A stretch of DNA of 64,000 nucleotides, taken from assembly GCA_002471275.1 (NCBI GenBank), contig DKPQ01000001.1, forward strand, positions 62,001-126,000, in the 5' to 3' direction. Position numbers and translations under genes: made by a program. The DNA comes from Flammeovirgaceae bacterium UBA7330 (lineage in GTDB: Bacteria; Bacteroidota; Bacteroidia; Cytophagales; Cyclobacteriaceae). The notes beneath the pieces are model-generated. The model was not told where the DNA came from, made no database searches, and saw only the letters and a program-made list of their open reading frames with translations. Below, piece by piece: positions 41,502 to 50,545 of the stretch; the stretch's first letter is position 1, and each line of letters begins with the position of its first letter.

Positions 41502-42775
41502 GGCCTGCTATGCAATATAGCAATCCCTATATTACAGTTGAGGCATCTTTTTTTGATACAGTAATTTTTGTAACGTTGGATCAGCGCCTGGCTATCGGCA
41601 GCATTATTGATGGATAAGCCTAGAGCTGACCATTCCCTGGTGATCTTGTTTTCTTCTGGGGCAATGGCATTGAGGAATTGGACAGCCCGGTCCATATATT
41701 GCTGATCGTCAATGTATCTGCTATATGCCGCCAGGAGTGGAGCAACCACATTGATGATCAATATGTCAATGGATGCCTGGCCCAGATTGTTGATTCGCTT
41801 CTGCAATTTCATTCCGAAATCGTAGTGGTTTTTCCAATATGCAGGCAGCTCCGATTTAAACAGCTTATTGACTTCTTTGATATCAGAGGTGTGGATAAGC
41901 GAAGAGAAGAAGCCTTGTTTTTTTAGGTATACAGTTAAGAGTTCGGCCATTCTCACCGTAGGAAAGTTGGCGGGTCTGAGCCGGGAAAATTTCCAGTGAT
42001 GACGCTCCATCATGGGGCTGAGCTGATGTTTATTTTTGAGGTGAAGATATTCGCCCTTCAGCTCTTCTGCATAAGCATCAGGAGGATCATCCAGAAATCC
42101 CGCCTGACCAAATGCGAGTGCAAAACATTTATCCGGCTGATCAGAATATCGATTCAGCAATGAAAAGTCTATGGTCCTGGCCCAGGCTTCAAAAGCTGAA
42201 TTATTGACTGAAAATCCGAAATTTTCAGCCAGAATCCTGAAAGTAACTTTTTCCCAGTCTCCACCACAGGATTTAGCCAGACCCAGGATTTTATCTGACT
42301 TTTGGGAGAGTCGTTCTACCAGTGCCTGATCAAGCATGTTGGTGATGGTCAATGGATCGATCCTGTGAAGGAATGAAGCACATTTGATGTTTACCGGCTG
42401 ATTGATATATTTTCTATAGTCAGCTTCGAGCGACCCATTCTGATAGTCAGCCATCTGAAAGGTGGGGATAATGGTGCCATCGGGAAGTTGGATATCTTTA
42501 TCTGCCACCCACACCACGTGCAGGATCACCCCGTGATATTTTTTATCTGATTGATGGTTGTGATGGATCCAGTCAGAAGCACGGTGATGGATCTCCACTG
42601 CTCCGGCCCATTCGATGTTATCAATGCGGATTTTAGCTTCCAGAAAATCAGGACCGGCATTTTGGTTTGAATACCCCGGATAGAATACCTGAAGTTCTGA
42701 CCCATTGGTCAGTCGGAAGGGTTTGTGGTCAAACTTTTGAAATTTCCACAGGTAGTGGAGGAAGTACTCATCCAT
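41498..42775 (-). CDS. DUF2851 protein
   Basis: 425 residues, cytosolic, no signal. The pattern FHLWKFQKFDHKPFRLTNGSEL-like opening (DEYFLHYLWKFQKFDHKPF), then LQVFYPGYSNQNAGPDFLEAKIRI and WAGAVEIHHRASDWIHHNHQ, with KYHGVILHVVWVADKD, is the DUF2851 signature. The conserved His/Asp/Glu residues (PDFLEA, EIHHRASDW) suggest a nuclease-like or metal-binding site, but no function is established. It lies 40 bp from pyrF on the same strand and overlaps the next gene by 4 bp. Confidence 0.9.
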   Translation of the reverse strand: MDEYFLHYLWKFQKFDHKPFRLTNGSELQVFYPGYSNQNAGPDFLEAKIRIDNIEWAGAVEIHHRASDWIHHNHQSDKKYHGVILHVVWVADKDIQLPDGTIIPTFQMADYQNGSLEADYRKYINQPVNIKCASFLHRIDPLTITNMLDQALVERLSQKSDKILGLAKSCGGDWEKVTFRILAENFGFSVNNSAFEAWARTIDFSLLNRYSDQPDKCFALAFGQAGFLDDPPDAYAEELKGEYLHLKNKHQLSPMMERHHWKFSRLRPANFPTVRMAELLTVYLKKQGFFSSLIHTSDIKEVNKLFKSELPAYWKNHYDFGMKLQKRINNLGQASIDILIINVVAPLLAAYSRYIDDQQYMDRAVQFLNAIAPEENKITREWSALGLSINNAADSQALIQRYKNYCIKKRCLNCNIGIAILHSRP

Positions 42776-42815
42776 ATCGGATAACTGATTTTGTTATCCA
42801 ATATAACAAATAACG

Positions 42816-43634
42816 TCAGAAAAATTTGCTCAACTGGGCTTCCATTTGCAGTTGAATGGATTGGGCTTCTTTACCGGCGACATCAGCAAAGTCTTTTTCC
42901 GGTGATGCGTAGATGATTCCCCGGGAGGAGTTGACAAGCAAACCACATTGCTTGTTCATCCCATATTTGCAGACCTGCTCCAGATCGCCGCCCTGGGCTC
43001 CGACACCCGGGATCAGCAGGAAGTGGTCCGGAACGATGGTGCGAACTGTGACCAGTGATTCTACACGCGTGGCACCCACTACAAACATCATGTTGTCCGG
43101 AGTGCCCCACTGAGCGCTCTTTTTCAATACAACCTCATACAGTTTCTCACCCTGACCTTGTGTGATCAGGTCCTGAAAATCAAAATGACCCGGATTGGAA
43201 GTGGCAGCGAGTACAATGGCCCATTTGCCTTCGTGCTGTAGAAAAGGTTTTACAGAATCCTCACCCATATAGGGCGACACCGTCACAGAATCAAAAGGCA
43301 TCTCTTCAAAAAAGCAGCGGGCATACATGTTGGACGTATTCCCAATGTCAGCTCTTTTGGCATCTGCGATGGTGAAGCAGTCCTCCGGGATGTATTCGAT
43401 CGTCTTTTGAAGAGATTCCCATCCTTTCACGCCATGGGCCTCATAAAAGGCCACGTTTGGCTTGTAGGCCACCGCATATGCATAAGTGGCATCAATGATC
43501 TGCTTATTGAATTCGAAAATTGGATCTTCCAGCTTTTGTAAGTGTGCGGGGATACGCCTGATATCGGTGTCAAGGCCGACAGACAGAAATGATTTTTTCT
43601 TTTTGATTAAAGAGAATAGATCTTGACGGTTCAT
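42816..43634 (-). CDS. pyrF: Orotidine 5'-phosphate decarboxylase
   Basis: 272 residues, the type 2 (longer) OMP decarboxylase. Motifs: FLSVGLDTDIRRIP (16-29), KPNVAFYEAHG (58-68) and the catalytic FTIADAKRADIGNTSN (88-102, Lys93 and Asp96). The late GVGAQGGDLEQVCKYG binds the phosphate. It makes UMP from OMP, the last step of de novo pyrimidine synthesis. It follows the lolA-like gene by about 66 bp on the same strand and precedes the DUF2851 gene. Confidence 0.96.
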   Translation of the reverse strand: MNRQDLFSLIKKKKSFLSVGLDTDIRRIPAHLQKLEDPIFEFNKQIIDATYAYAVAYKPNVAFYEAHGVKGWESLQKTIEYIPEDCFTIADAKRADIGNTSNMYARCFFEEMPFDSVTVSPYMGEDSVKPFLQHEGKWAIVLAATSNPGHFDFQDLITQGQGEKLYEVVLKKSAQWGTPDNMMFVVGATRVESLVTVRTIVPDHFLLIPGVGAQGGDLEQVCKYGMNKQCGLLVNSSRGIIYASPEKDFADVAGKEAQSIQLQMEAQLSKFF

Positions 43635-43700
43635 TCAAAGTGAAATTGAACCGCCAAGTTAATCATTAATAAAGTTAAAGGAAGGCAAAGTGCCCCGATA

Positions 43701-44330
43701 CTATCGGAAGTCGATCACTTCCACGTTCGGGTTTTTGCTGGTGTTGAAAGTGAATTTGCTGTTAGGCACATTGTTTAGTTTCTGAAACTTCTCAATGGAA
43801 TAGACATACTGATTCCCTTTCCGTTCAAACACTGTAAACTTTTTCAGTTCATCTTGGCTGTTGATCACCATACGAATCTTGTAGTAGGACTTGTCTCTGC
43901 TTTCGGGATCAAGATCAATGATCCTGGCACCATCTTCCGTATAACCCATCAGGATATATTTAAATCCGTTCTGATAGATGTCGAAAATATTGTTGAGAGA
44001 AATTTCCTGCTCATTAGGGTCATAGGGTGTGACAGTCACTTCCTTGATGTCCTTGTTATAGTTCCACAAATCCTCACCATTGTTGAATACTTCCTGGTCA
44101 GCGATTTTCAGATAATACATGTTACCTTTTACGGTGATCTCGCCTTTTAATTTTTCACTTAGCCCCACGCTCTCATTGATCATTTCCTGAGTAAACTCTG
44201 CCGAGAATGCTTCCATACCTTTGTATTTTGCACTCATGGCATTTAAGATATCCAAAGCCTCAGGATCATACTGTGCGTAAGCACCAAGGTTGATCATTAA
44301 TACTGCGGCTAATAACACAATGCGTTTCAT
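43701..44330 (-). CDS. lolA: LolA-like outer membrane lipoprotein carrier protein
   Basis: 209 residues with a signal peptide (ends about GAYAQ, residue 20). The LolA fold is suggested by MSAKYKGMEAFSAEFTQEMINE (about 32-53), the strand GEITVKGNMYYLKIADQEVFNNGEDLWNYN and the C-terminal SKFTFNTSKNPNVEVIDFR. LolA carries lipoproteins from the inner to the outer membrane across the periplasm, which fits the many lipoproteins in this window. It lies 13 bp behind ftsK on the same strand, an association common in this phylum. Confidence 0.87.
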   Translation of the reverse strand: MKRIVLLAAVLMINLGAYAQYDPEALDILNAMSAKYKGMEAFSAEFTQEMINESVGLSEKLKGEITVKGNMYYLKIADQEVFNNGEDLWNYNKDIKEVTVTPYDPNEQEISLNNIFDIYQNGFKYILMGYTEDGARIIDLDPESRDKSYYKIRMVINSQDELKKFTVFERKGNQYVYSIEKFQKLNNVPNSKFTFNTSKNPNVEVIDFR

Positions 44331-44343
44331 TTCTCTTCTATTT

Positions 44344-46797
44344 TTAGTACTTGTTGTCTATCTCTGACAATAATTGTTCCAAAGAATATTCGTCTTTGAT
44401 TAAAACTTCTCTTGCCTTACTTCCTTCAAAGGGGCCTACGATACCAGCAGCTTCCAATTGATCAATTAATCGGCCAGCTCTATTGTAGCCCAATTTAAGC
44501 TTTCTTTGAATAAGTGAGGTGCTTCCCTGCTGATGGAGGACAATTAATTTTGCAGCATCCTCAAATAATGAGTCTCTGTCTGCCAAGTCCACAGCTCCTA
44601 CTTCTCCTTCGTCATCACCTACAAACTCAGGGAGTATATAGGCGGAATCATATCCTCTTTGGTCCCCAACGAACTCACAAACTCTGTCCACTTCAGGGGT
44701 GTCTACGAAAGCACACTGGAGCCTGATGATCTCAGAACCCATGCTTAGCAGCATATCTCCCATGCCTATCAATTGATCAGCGCCGCCTGCATCGAGGATG
44801 GTCCTTGAGTCAACTTTTGAAGTTACTCTAAATGAAAGCCGAGCTGGGAAGTTGGCTTTGATGATACCCGTGATTACGTTCACGGATGGCCTTTGTGTAG
44901 CCACGATCAGGTGAATACCAATGGCCCGGGCCAGCTGAGCGAGCCTGGCGATTGGTGTTTCAATTTCTTTACCAGCTGTCATCATTAGGTCGGCCAGCTC
45001 ATCGATGATCAGTACGATGTAGGGAAGGTAGCGATGTCCCTTTTGCGGATTAAGTCGTCGTGAAATAAATTTCTTGTTGTACTCTTTCAGGTTACGACAG
45101 CCAGCCTCTTTGAGCAGGTTATACCGTGTATCCATCTCGATACACAAAGAGTTAAGCGTATGAACTACTTTCTGTGTATCAGTGATGATAGCTTCTTCGC
45201 TATCAGGAAGCTTAGCCAGGAAGTGGTTTTCAATTTTGTTGAACAGCGTAAGCTCCACCTTTTTAGGATCCACCATCACAAATTTAAGCTGTGATGGGTG
45301 CTTCTTATAGATCAGTGAAGCGATGATCATGTTAAGACCTACTGACTTACCCTGCCCTGTAGCACCTGCCATGAGCAGGTGAGGCATCTTGGCCAGATCA
45401 GTCACATAGACTTCATTGGAAATGGTCTTACCCAGTACGATCGGTAATTCCTTATCGCTCTTCATGAACTTCTCCGTGGTGATGACTGACTTGATATCTA
45501 CCATTTCCCGGTTTTTGTTTGGCACCTCAATACCGATGGTACCTCTTCCAGGGATCGGTGCAATGATCCTGATCCCCAATGCAGCCAGGCTCAATGCGAT
45601 ATCATCTTCCAGGTTTTTGATTTTTGAGATCTTTACTCCCGCTTCTGGCACAATCTCATAAAGCGTCACGGTCGGACCGATGGTCGCTTTGATACTGGAG
45701 ATACCAATCTTGAAGTTGACCAGTGTACGGACGATCTTGTCTTTGTTTTGCTCCAGCTCATCTTTGGTAACCTGGATATCTTTCTTTGGATAGTCAATCA
45801 GCAGGTCGGGAGTCGGATATTTATATTTAGGCAGATCCAAGGTAGGGTCATAATTTTCACTGGTAGTTACCCGAACCTCTTCGTCTTTCTTTGCTTCCAC
45901 TACCAGGTCCATCTCTTCCTCTTCAGGTTCTTCAGGCTCTTTCGGCTCCTCCGGCGCTGGCTTTTCCACTGCCAACTCCAATTCTTCTTTAGGCTCCGGC
46001 ACTTTTTTCAGGTCTTCCTTAGATACTTTCCATTCTTCTGTAAGGTTTTCCTCTTCCGGCTCTTCCTTGTTTTCTTCGGCCTCTACTTCTTCTTTGATCT
46101 GGGTGAGCAAAGATTCAAGGCTGGAATTTTCTGAGCCAGGTTTAAATGAAAAGTTCTTTAGTTTTTCTCGGCTGCTATGCAAAAAATTATTGACTGTTTC
46201 CAGCTGGGTGATATTGAAGAAATACATGTTGAAAACGATGAACATGAATACCAGGAACAGGACAGTTCCCCAACCCATCAGACTTTCGATGATGATGGCC
46301 ATTTCAAATCCAACACCCCCGCTGAGAAAGCCAAGCTCCGAAACATCATCAGAGTTTAACAGAAAATATCCAATGGAGATACTTACCCACAGAAGGTAAA
46401 ACAGGGTGAATGAAAAGGTTTTTATCAATGAAACGATCCTTGTTTTCCAGATGATCCGGTGACCAACAAGAAAAAGCAGGGGTGGTATAAGTAATGACAT
46501 GATGCCCCACCACCTGAAAATGAAATAGTGGGCCGTGAACGCTCCAATGAGTCCAAACCAGTTTTTCACCTGTTGTCCGGACTCCTTGATTCCCGTCTCA
46601 GTCATGGCTTCCACCACACTTTGATCTGCTTTGCCGGCAGTGAGGTAAGAGATGAAAGACACAGCCAGGAAAATAGAAGCCAGCAACAAAAATAAACCTA
46701 TGGCGAGGTGGAACTTTCTGTCATTGAATAGCGAGATACTAAAGCTAAATGATTTGGGTTCTTTTGTTTTCTGCCTCTTATAGGTGTTTTGTGCCAT
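44344..46797 (-). CDS. ftsK: DNA translocase FtsK
   Basis: 817 residues. Four N-terminal membrane helices (about 28-52, 80-100, 108-135 and 150-195), then a long acidic Glu/Pro linker (about 240-320), the alpha and beta ATPase domains with Walker A GATGQGKSVGLN (about 477-488) and Walker B IDELADLMM (about 596), and the C-terminal winged-helix gamma domain from about 750 (GSTSLIQRKLKLGYNRAGRLIDQLE, written in part). FtsK pumps chromosome termini through the division septum and activates dimer resolution. It is 33 bp behind pyrD and 13 bp before lolA. Its complete domain set and length are typical. Confidence 0.97.
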   Translation of the reverse strand: MAQNTYKRQKTKEPKSFSFSISLFNDRKFHLAIGLFLLLASIFLAVSFISYLTAGKADQSVVEAMTETGIKESGQQVKNWFGLIGAFTAHYFIFRWWGIMSLLIPPLLFLVGHRIIWKTRIVSLIKTFSFTLFYLLWVSISIGYFLLNSDDVSELGFLSGGVGFEMAIIIESLMGWGTVLFLVFMFIVFNMYFFNITQLETVNNFLHSSREKLKNFSFKPGSENSSLESLLTQIKEEVEAEENKEEPEEENLTEEWKVSKEDLKKVPEPKEELELAVEKPAPEEPKEPEEPEEEEMDLVVEAKKDEEVRVTTSENYDPTLDLPKYKYPTPDLLIDYPKKDIQVTKDELEQNKDKIVRTLVNFKIGISSIKATIGPTVTLYEIVPEAGVKISKIKNLEDDIALSLAALGIRIIAPIPGRGTIGIEVPNKNREMVDIKSVITTEKFMKSDKELPIVLGKTISNEVYVTDLAKMPHLLMAGATGQGKSVGLNMIIASLIYKKHPSQLKFVMVDPKKVELTLFNKIENHFLAKLPDSEEAIITDTQKVVHTLNSLCIEMDTRYNLLKEAGCRNLKEYNKKFISRRLNPQKGHRYLPYIVLIIDELADLMMTAGKEIETPIARLAQLARAIGIHLIVATQRPSVNVITGIIKANFPARLSFRVTSKVDSRTILDAGGADQLIGMGDMLLSMGSEIIRLQCAFVDTPEVDRVCEFVGDQRGYDSAYILPEFVGDDEGEVGAVDLADRDSLFEDAAKLIVLHQQGSTSLIQRKLKLGYNRAGRLIDQLEAAGIVGPFEGSKAREVLIKDEYSLEQLLSEIDNKY

Positions 46798-46830
46798 GCT
46801 GTATGATAAACGACAAAAGTAATGGAGATT

Positions 46831-47868
46831 TTATGCCCCATCAAGATTTTTCAGGATTGCCCGATTAATGTTTCGGATGAGTGCCGGTCCTCCATAGATC
46901 AGTCCGGTATAGACCTGAACCAGGCTGGCTCCGGCCTTCAACTTTGCGATGGCTCTTTCCGGTGAGTTTATGCCACCAACGGCGATGATCACAAGGTTTT
47001 TGTTCCCATTTTTCAGGTACTTAATGATCTCAGTGGACCGGTCGAATAATGGAGCACCACTGAGCCCTCCTGCTCCGATTTTGTCTATTTTTTCTTTTTT
47101 GGTTCTCAACCCTGAACGGTCGATGGTGGTATTGGTTGCAATGATCCCATCAATTTTGGTCTCTTTCGTGATTTCCAGAATATCATCCAGCTGAGAATCT
47201 GTCAGGTCAGGAGCTATCTTCAGTAAGATAGGTTTTGGAGCAGGCTTTGTCTCGTTTAAAGTCTTTAGTGATTGCAGTAATTTCTGCAAAGGCTCCTTTT
47301 CCTGTAGCTCACGAAGACCAGGAGTATTGGGGCTGCTGACATTCACTACAAAATAATCCACGTGGGGATATAACGTATCAAAACATTTCCGATAGTCGTC
47401 CTGAGCCTGCTCGTTTGGGGTGACCTTATTTTTTCCAATGTTGCCACCGATGATGACGTCTTTTGATTTTTTTCGTAGGTTTTGTACAACACTTTCCATC
47501 CCTTCGTTGTTGAATCCCATCCGGTTGATCAGTGCCTGATCTTCTTTGAGTCGGAAAAGTCTGGGTTTCGGGTTACCGGGTTGGGGGAGGGGTGTCACTG
47601 TCCCGATCTCGATAAAACCAAAACCCATGGCCGAGAATTCGTTAGTAAAGGCCCCGTTTTTGTCAAAACCAGCTGCCAGCCCTACGGGATTGGGAAAGGT
47701 AAGGCCAAAGACTGTTCGTTGTAGCCGGGGGTCTTTTATCCTGTATAATCCGGAAAAAATAGATTTCACCATGGGTATCTTGAAAAGAAACCTGAGCAGG
47801 TTGGTGGTAAAATGGTGGGCTGTCTCAGCGGGAAGAAGAAAGAGAAATTTTCGGACCAATGTATACAT
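46831..47868 (-). CDS. pyrD: Dihydroorotate dehydrogenase, class 2 (quinone-dependent)
   Basis: 345 residues. The N-terminal amphipathic extension (MYTLVRKFLFLLPAETAHHF) marks the membrane-bound class 2 enzyme. Further motifs are PVGLAAGFDKNGAF (about 61-74), INRMGFNNEG, VVNVSSPNTPGLRELQ (catalytic Ser region, about 175) and GGLSGAPLFDRSTEI, with the phosphate/FMN site AVGGINSPERAI near 290. It oxidises dihydroorotate to orotate and passes electrons to quinone. It is transcribed ahead of ftsK, lolA and pyrF in the same direction, so two pyrimidine genes bracket a division gene. Confidence 0.96.
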   Translation of the reverse strand: MYTLVRKFLFLLPAETAHHFTTNLLRFLFKIPMVKSIFSGLYRIKDPRLQRTVFGLTFPNPVGLAAGFDKNGAFTNEFSAMGFGFIEIGTVTPLPQPGNPKPRLFRLKEDQALINRMGFNNEGMESVVQNLRKKSKDVIIGGNIGKNKVTPNEQAQDDYRKCFDTLYPHVDYFVVNVSSPNTPGLRELQEKEPLQKLLQSLKTLNETKPAPKPILLKIAPDLTDSQLDDILEITKETKIDGIIATNTTIDRSGLRTKKEKIDKIGAGGLSGAPLFDRSTEIIKYLKNGNKNLVIIAVGGINSPERAIAKLKAGASLVQVYTGLIYGGPALIRNINRAILKNLDGA

Positions 47869-47937
47869 TGCTGCAAAAATAGCTGTCCCCCGGGAATAGA
47901 AAGGTTTTACAGGTGATAAATGACCTTCAGCCCGAAT

Positions 47938-48711
47938 CTATTTTAGCATTTCCTCGAAACGACCCGTCCCGAATTTGATGTCATCTTCTCCAATCTGATC
48001 GAAGGGATTTTCGAGGTGATTCTGGATGTTGTCGAGGCTGACGAGGATGAAGCTGAAGATCACTGGCATTACATAGGCGAGACCGAAAGTATATTCCTGG
48101 GCTGCATAGACAAAATAGGGTCCGTAGGATACCGGAAAACTGTAAATGGAAATCTTGCTATAAGCTCTTAGGGTGACCGGGGTTCTGTATTTCAATACCA
48201 CCTTCATGTCTTCAACGGCTCCACCTATTCTGGTTAGGTACTGACTGATCCTGGACATCTCAGTGCCATGTACACCAAAATCCCTGAGCTTCTGAGCAAA
48301 AGAAGAAAGATCAGAAAGGTGTTCAGCCAGTATTATTTCGTTTTCGTGAATGTCCTTCTCGTCTGTACTTGTGAATAATACCCTGAGCTGATCAAAACAG
48401 GCAACGATTCTTTGTTTGGTTTCTATTTGGAAATCAGGTTGTGCCGGGTTGAGCCAGTCACGGGAGGCATGGTAGAGGGCCGTCATGTGATTGATGAAAT
48501 CTCCAAGATTGGTGAGAGCCGTTTCTCTTCGGGTATAGGCACTGTTGATGGAAAACACAATGGGAAATACGATGGCCACACCGACAATTGTCAGTGGAAA
48601 GTTGGCTGCAATCCCATAATGCTCACAAATGATGGTTGATGCCAGTGCCAGAAAAGTAACAATAAAGGTGTTGTAGTTGATGATAAGAGACAGACTACGT
48701 AACAATTTCAT
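47938..48711 (-). CDS. Bestrophin-like membrane protein
   Basis: 257 residues with two N-terminal membrane helices (about 10-30 and 35-55) and another helical pair near 190-230. The opening FPIVFSINSAYTRRETALTNLGDF and the end LDNIQNHLENPFDQIGEDDI echo bestrophin channels, whose family carries similar NSAY-x-R and ENPFG-x-D-x-N-D motifs. Bestrophins form pentameric anion channels. Because the identity is by short motif resemblance only, the assignment is tentative. It stands alone, 69 bp from the pyrD start on the same strand. Confidence 0.7.
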   Translation of the reverse strand: MKLLRSLSLIINYNTFIVTFLALASTIICEHYGIAANFPLTIVGVAIVFPIVFSINSAYTRRETALTNLGDFINHMTALYHASRDWLNPAQPDFQIETKQRIVACFDQLRVLFTSTDEKDIHENEIILAEHLSDLSSFAQKLRDFGVHGTEMSRISQYLTRIGGAVEDMKVVLKYRTPVTLRAYSKISIYSFPVSYGPYFVYAAQEYTFGLAYVMPVIFSFILVSLDNIQNHLENPFDQIGEDDIKFGTGRFEEMLK

Positions 48712-48912
48712 AGGCTAAATGGGATGGGTATTCTACAATTTAATCCAGTTTTTAATAATAGAGAAATAGTCAATTGATGAAAACTCAATAAAAACCAGGA
48801 AATTTGGTCTGATTTGTAGTCATTTTGAATTTTTTGTCAACCTTGATTAGTGGTTTTCAGTAAAAGCAATAGATCAATGTCAATCATTTGTGAATTCTAA
48901 GGTAATCCTGCT

Positions 48913-49749
48913 ATGAAATGTATTTTTAATGGACAGCTCCGGGATCAGGAAGAAGTAAGCTTTCCCATAGACGATATCGCTTTGCTGAGAGGGTATGGCA
49001 TCTTTGATTTTTTTCGACTATCAGACGGTGTCCCCTTGTTTATAGAGGATCATCTGGATCGTTTTTATAAAGGAGCTGAATTGGCCAGGCTCACATCACC
49101 AGTTTCCCGGGATGAACTTAAAAGGCTCCTTTTCGAGATGTTTGAACAAAACAGGATGGAAGTCTCAGGTATCAGGATCGTCCTGACAGGCGGGAATGGA
49201 AACGGAGCGTATGCCGTAGGTAAATCCAATCTCATTGTTACCCAGGAGCCCATTTCGTTTCCCACTGATGAAATGTTTGCTCATGGGGTAAAACTGATCA
49301 CACATGAATACCTGAGGGACCTGCCTGAGGTAAAAACCATCAACTACATGACCGGGATCTGGTTGCAACAACAAATTAAGGAGAGTGGTGCCTTTGATGT
49401 GTTATATATCCACAAAGGAGAGGTGCATGAGCTGACCCGAAGCAATATCTTCATTGTAAATAATGAAGGTGAATTGATCACTCCAAAAGAAAAAGTATTG
49501 CATGGTGTGACAAGGAAGAGACTGATCAATGCCATTGGCAACGTGCAGCAACGAAACATTTCGGTAGGTGAATTGGCCAATGCCAGGGAAGTATTTATCA
49601 CCGGGACGACCAAAAAGGTGTTGCCCATTCATACGATCGATCAATGGACTTATCAGTCAGCGGTAGAAGGCTCCAAAACCAGTGAAGTGATGAAGGTACT
49701 GGCACAGTTAGAGTCTGAGTATGTCCATAAGCTGGTGGTGGGTAAGTAA
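48913..49749 (+). CDS. Class IV aminotransferase (PLP-dependent)
   Basis: 278 residues of the D-amino-acid aminotransferase/branched-chain aminotransferase fold. It has the N-terminal FNGQLRDQEEVSFPIDDIALLRGYGIFDFFR (written in part, about residues 5-36), the PLP lysine in EVKTINYMTGIW (about 141), VLYIHKGEVHELTRSNIFIV and KVLHGVTRKRLI. Candidates are branched-chain aminotransferase, D-alanine aminotransferase or 4-amino-4-deoxychorismate lyase; the sequence alone does not choose. No neighbouring pathway gene narrows it. Its 3' end is convergent with the DUF3784 gene, 24 bp away. Confidence 0.9.
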   Translation: MKCIFNGQLRDQEEVSFPIDDIALLRGYGIFDFFRLSDGVPLFIEDHLDRFYKGAELARLTSPVSRDELKRLLFEMFEQNRMEVSGIRIVLTGGNGNGAYAVGKSNLIVTQEPISFPTDEMFAHGVKLITHEYLRDLPEVKTINYMTGIWLQQQIKESGAFDVLYIHKGEVHELTRSNIFIVNNEGELITPKEKVLHGVTRKRLINAIGNVQQRNISVGELANAREVFITGTTKKVLPIHTIDQWTYQSAVEGSKTSEVMKVLAQLESEYVHKLVVGK

Positions 49750-49773
49750 TTCGACTTCAATAGTATGATGGAA

Positions 49774-50487
49774 TTACTGTTTGAGGTTTTGTTGTAGCTC
49801 AACCAACAATTCTTCGGTTTTGGCTCTTGATTTGGTGCTGACAATGATCGGTTTTTCACTGGTCTCAATGTAAATAAACGGTCCGGTCATTGATTCAATG
49901 AAGAGTTTACATTGACCAAATTCTTCCAGGTTGAAATTTCCTCGCTTGTTCTCACCAAGGCTAAATCCATTGGTTTTCATTTTAATAGTAGGGAGCTCCT
50001 CTAGCAACTTGACGGAACTAACTTTAGTTTCTAAGCCGTACATCCCGGAGATATTCAATTGATTACCAGTCACTTCAAATTGAGGGGAGCGGGAACCTGT
50101 GAAAATCAAGACGGTGACCAATACAGCACTTACCGATATAACTACCACACCAATGATCATTCCCGTTTTACTCATTCTCTGATTTACCTTTTTCATGTAC
50201 CTCTGCGAACCGATCACCATATAGAGGGTGCCCGGAAGAATGGTGCCACCTATGATGAAAAGAGGGCTGATAGAAAGCTCTAAGAAGATTGACAGCCGTG
50301 TAATAATAATCATAAGCAACCCAATCACGACCATTGAATTGCGCATATGAGATGAAAGGCCGTCCACATCTACTTTGGCCTTTTCGTCTGCCGGCATGGT
50401 ATTGTATCCGGCGATCAGGATAGGAAATTTCTTAACCAGAAATCCCATCAGGATCAGAAATAATCCAACAAATTCATGAATAAGCAT
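49774..50487 (-). CDS. DUF3784-type membrane protein
   Basis: 237 residues. It opens with a membrane helix and the DUF3784 motif GYNTMPADEKAKVDVDGLSSHMR (about 27-49), followed by three more helices (IGLLMIIITRLSIFLELSIS, IIGGTILPGTLYMVIG, IIGVVVISVSAVLVTVLIF). The last 100 residues form a soluble domain of PH-like beta strands (FEVTGNQLNISGMYGLETKV, FSLGENKRGNFNLEEFG). Function unknown. It stands apart from the M49 peptidase gene by about 58 bp. Confidence 0.8.
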   Translation of the reverse strand: MLIHEFVGLFLILMGFLVKKFPILIAGYNTMPADEKAKVDVDGLSSHMRNSMVVIGLLMIIITRLSIFLELSISPLFIIGGTILPGTLYMVIGSQRYMKKVNQRMSKTGMIIGVVVISVSAVLVTVLIFTGSRSPQFEVTGNQLNISGMYGLETKVSSVKLLEELPTIKMKTNGFSLGENKRGNFNLEEFGQCKLFIESMTGPFIYIETSEKPIIVSTKSRAKTEELLVELQQNLKQ

Positions 50488-50545
50488 TGGTTTAAATTAC
50501 AAATAACTAATCATAAATGCAATTCAATTAAAGTAGTTGAAACTG

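Noticed and set aside
45748..46134. A 128-codon plus-strand frame rich in Phe/Leu opposite ftsK
   Set aside because: It reads the reverse of the Glu-rich linker of FtsK, which gives Phe/Leu codons by composition alone.
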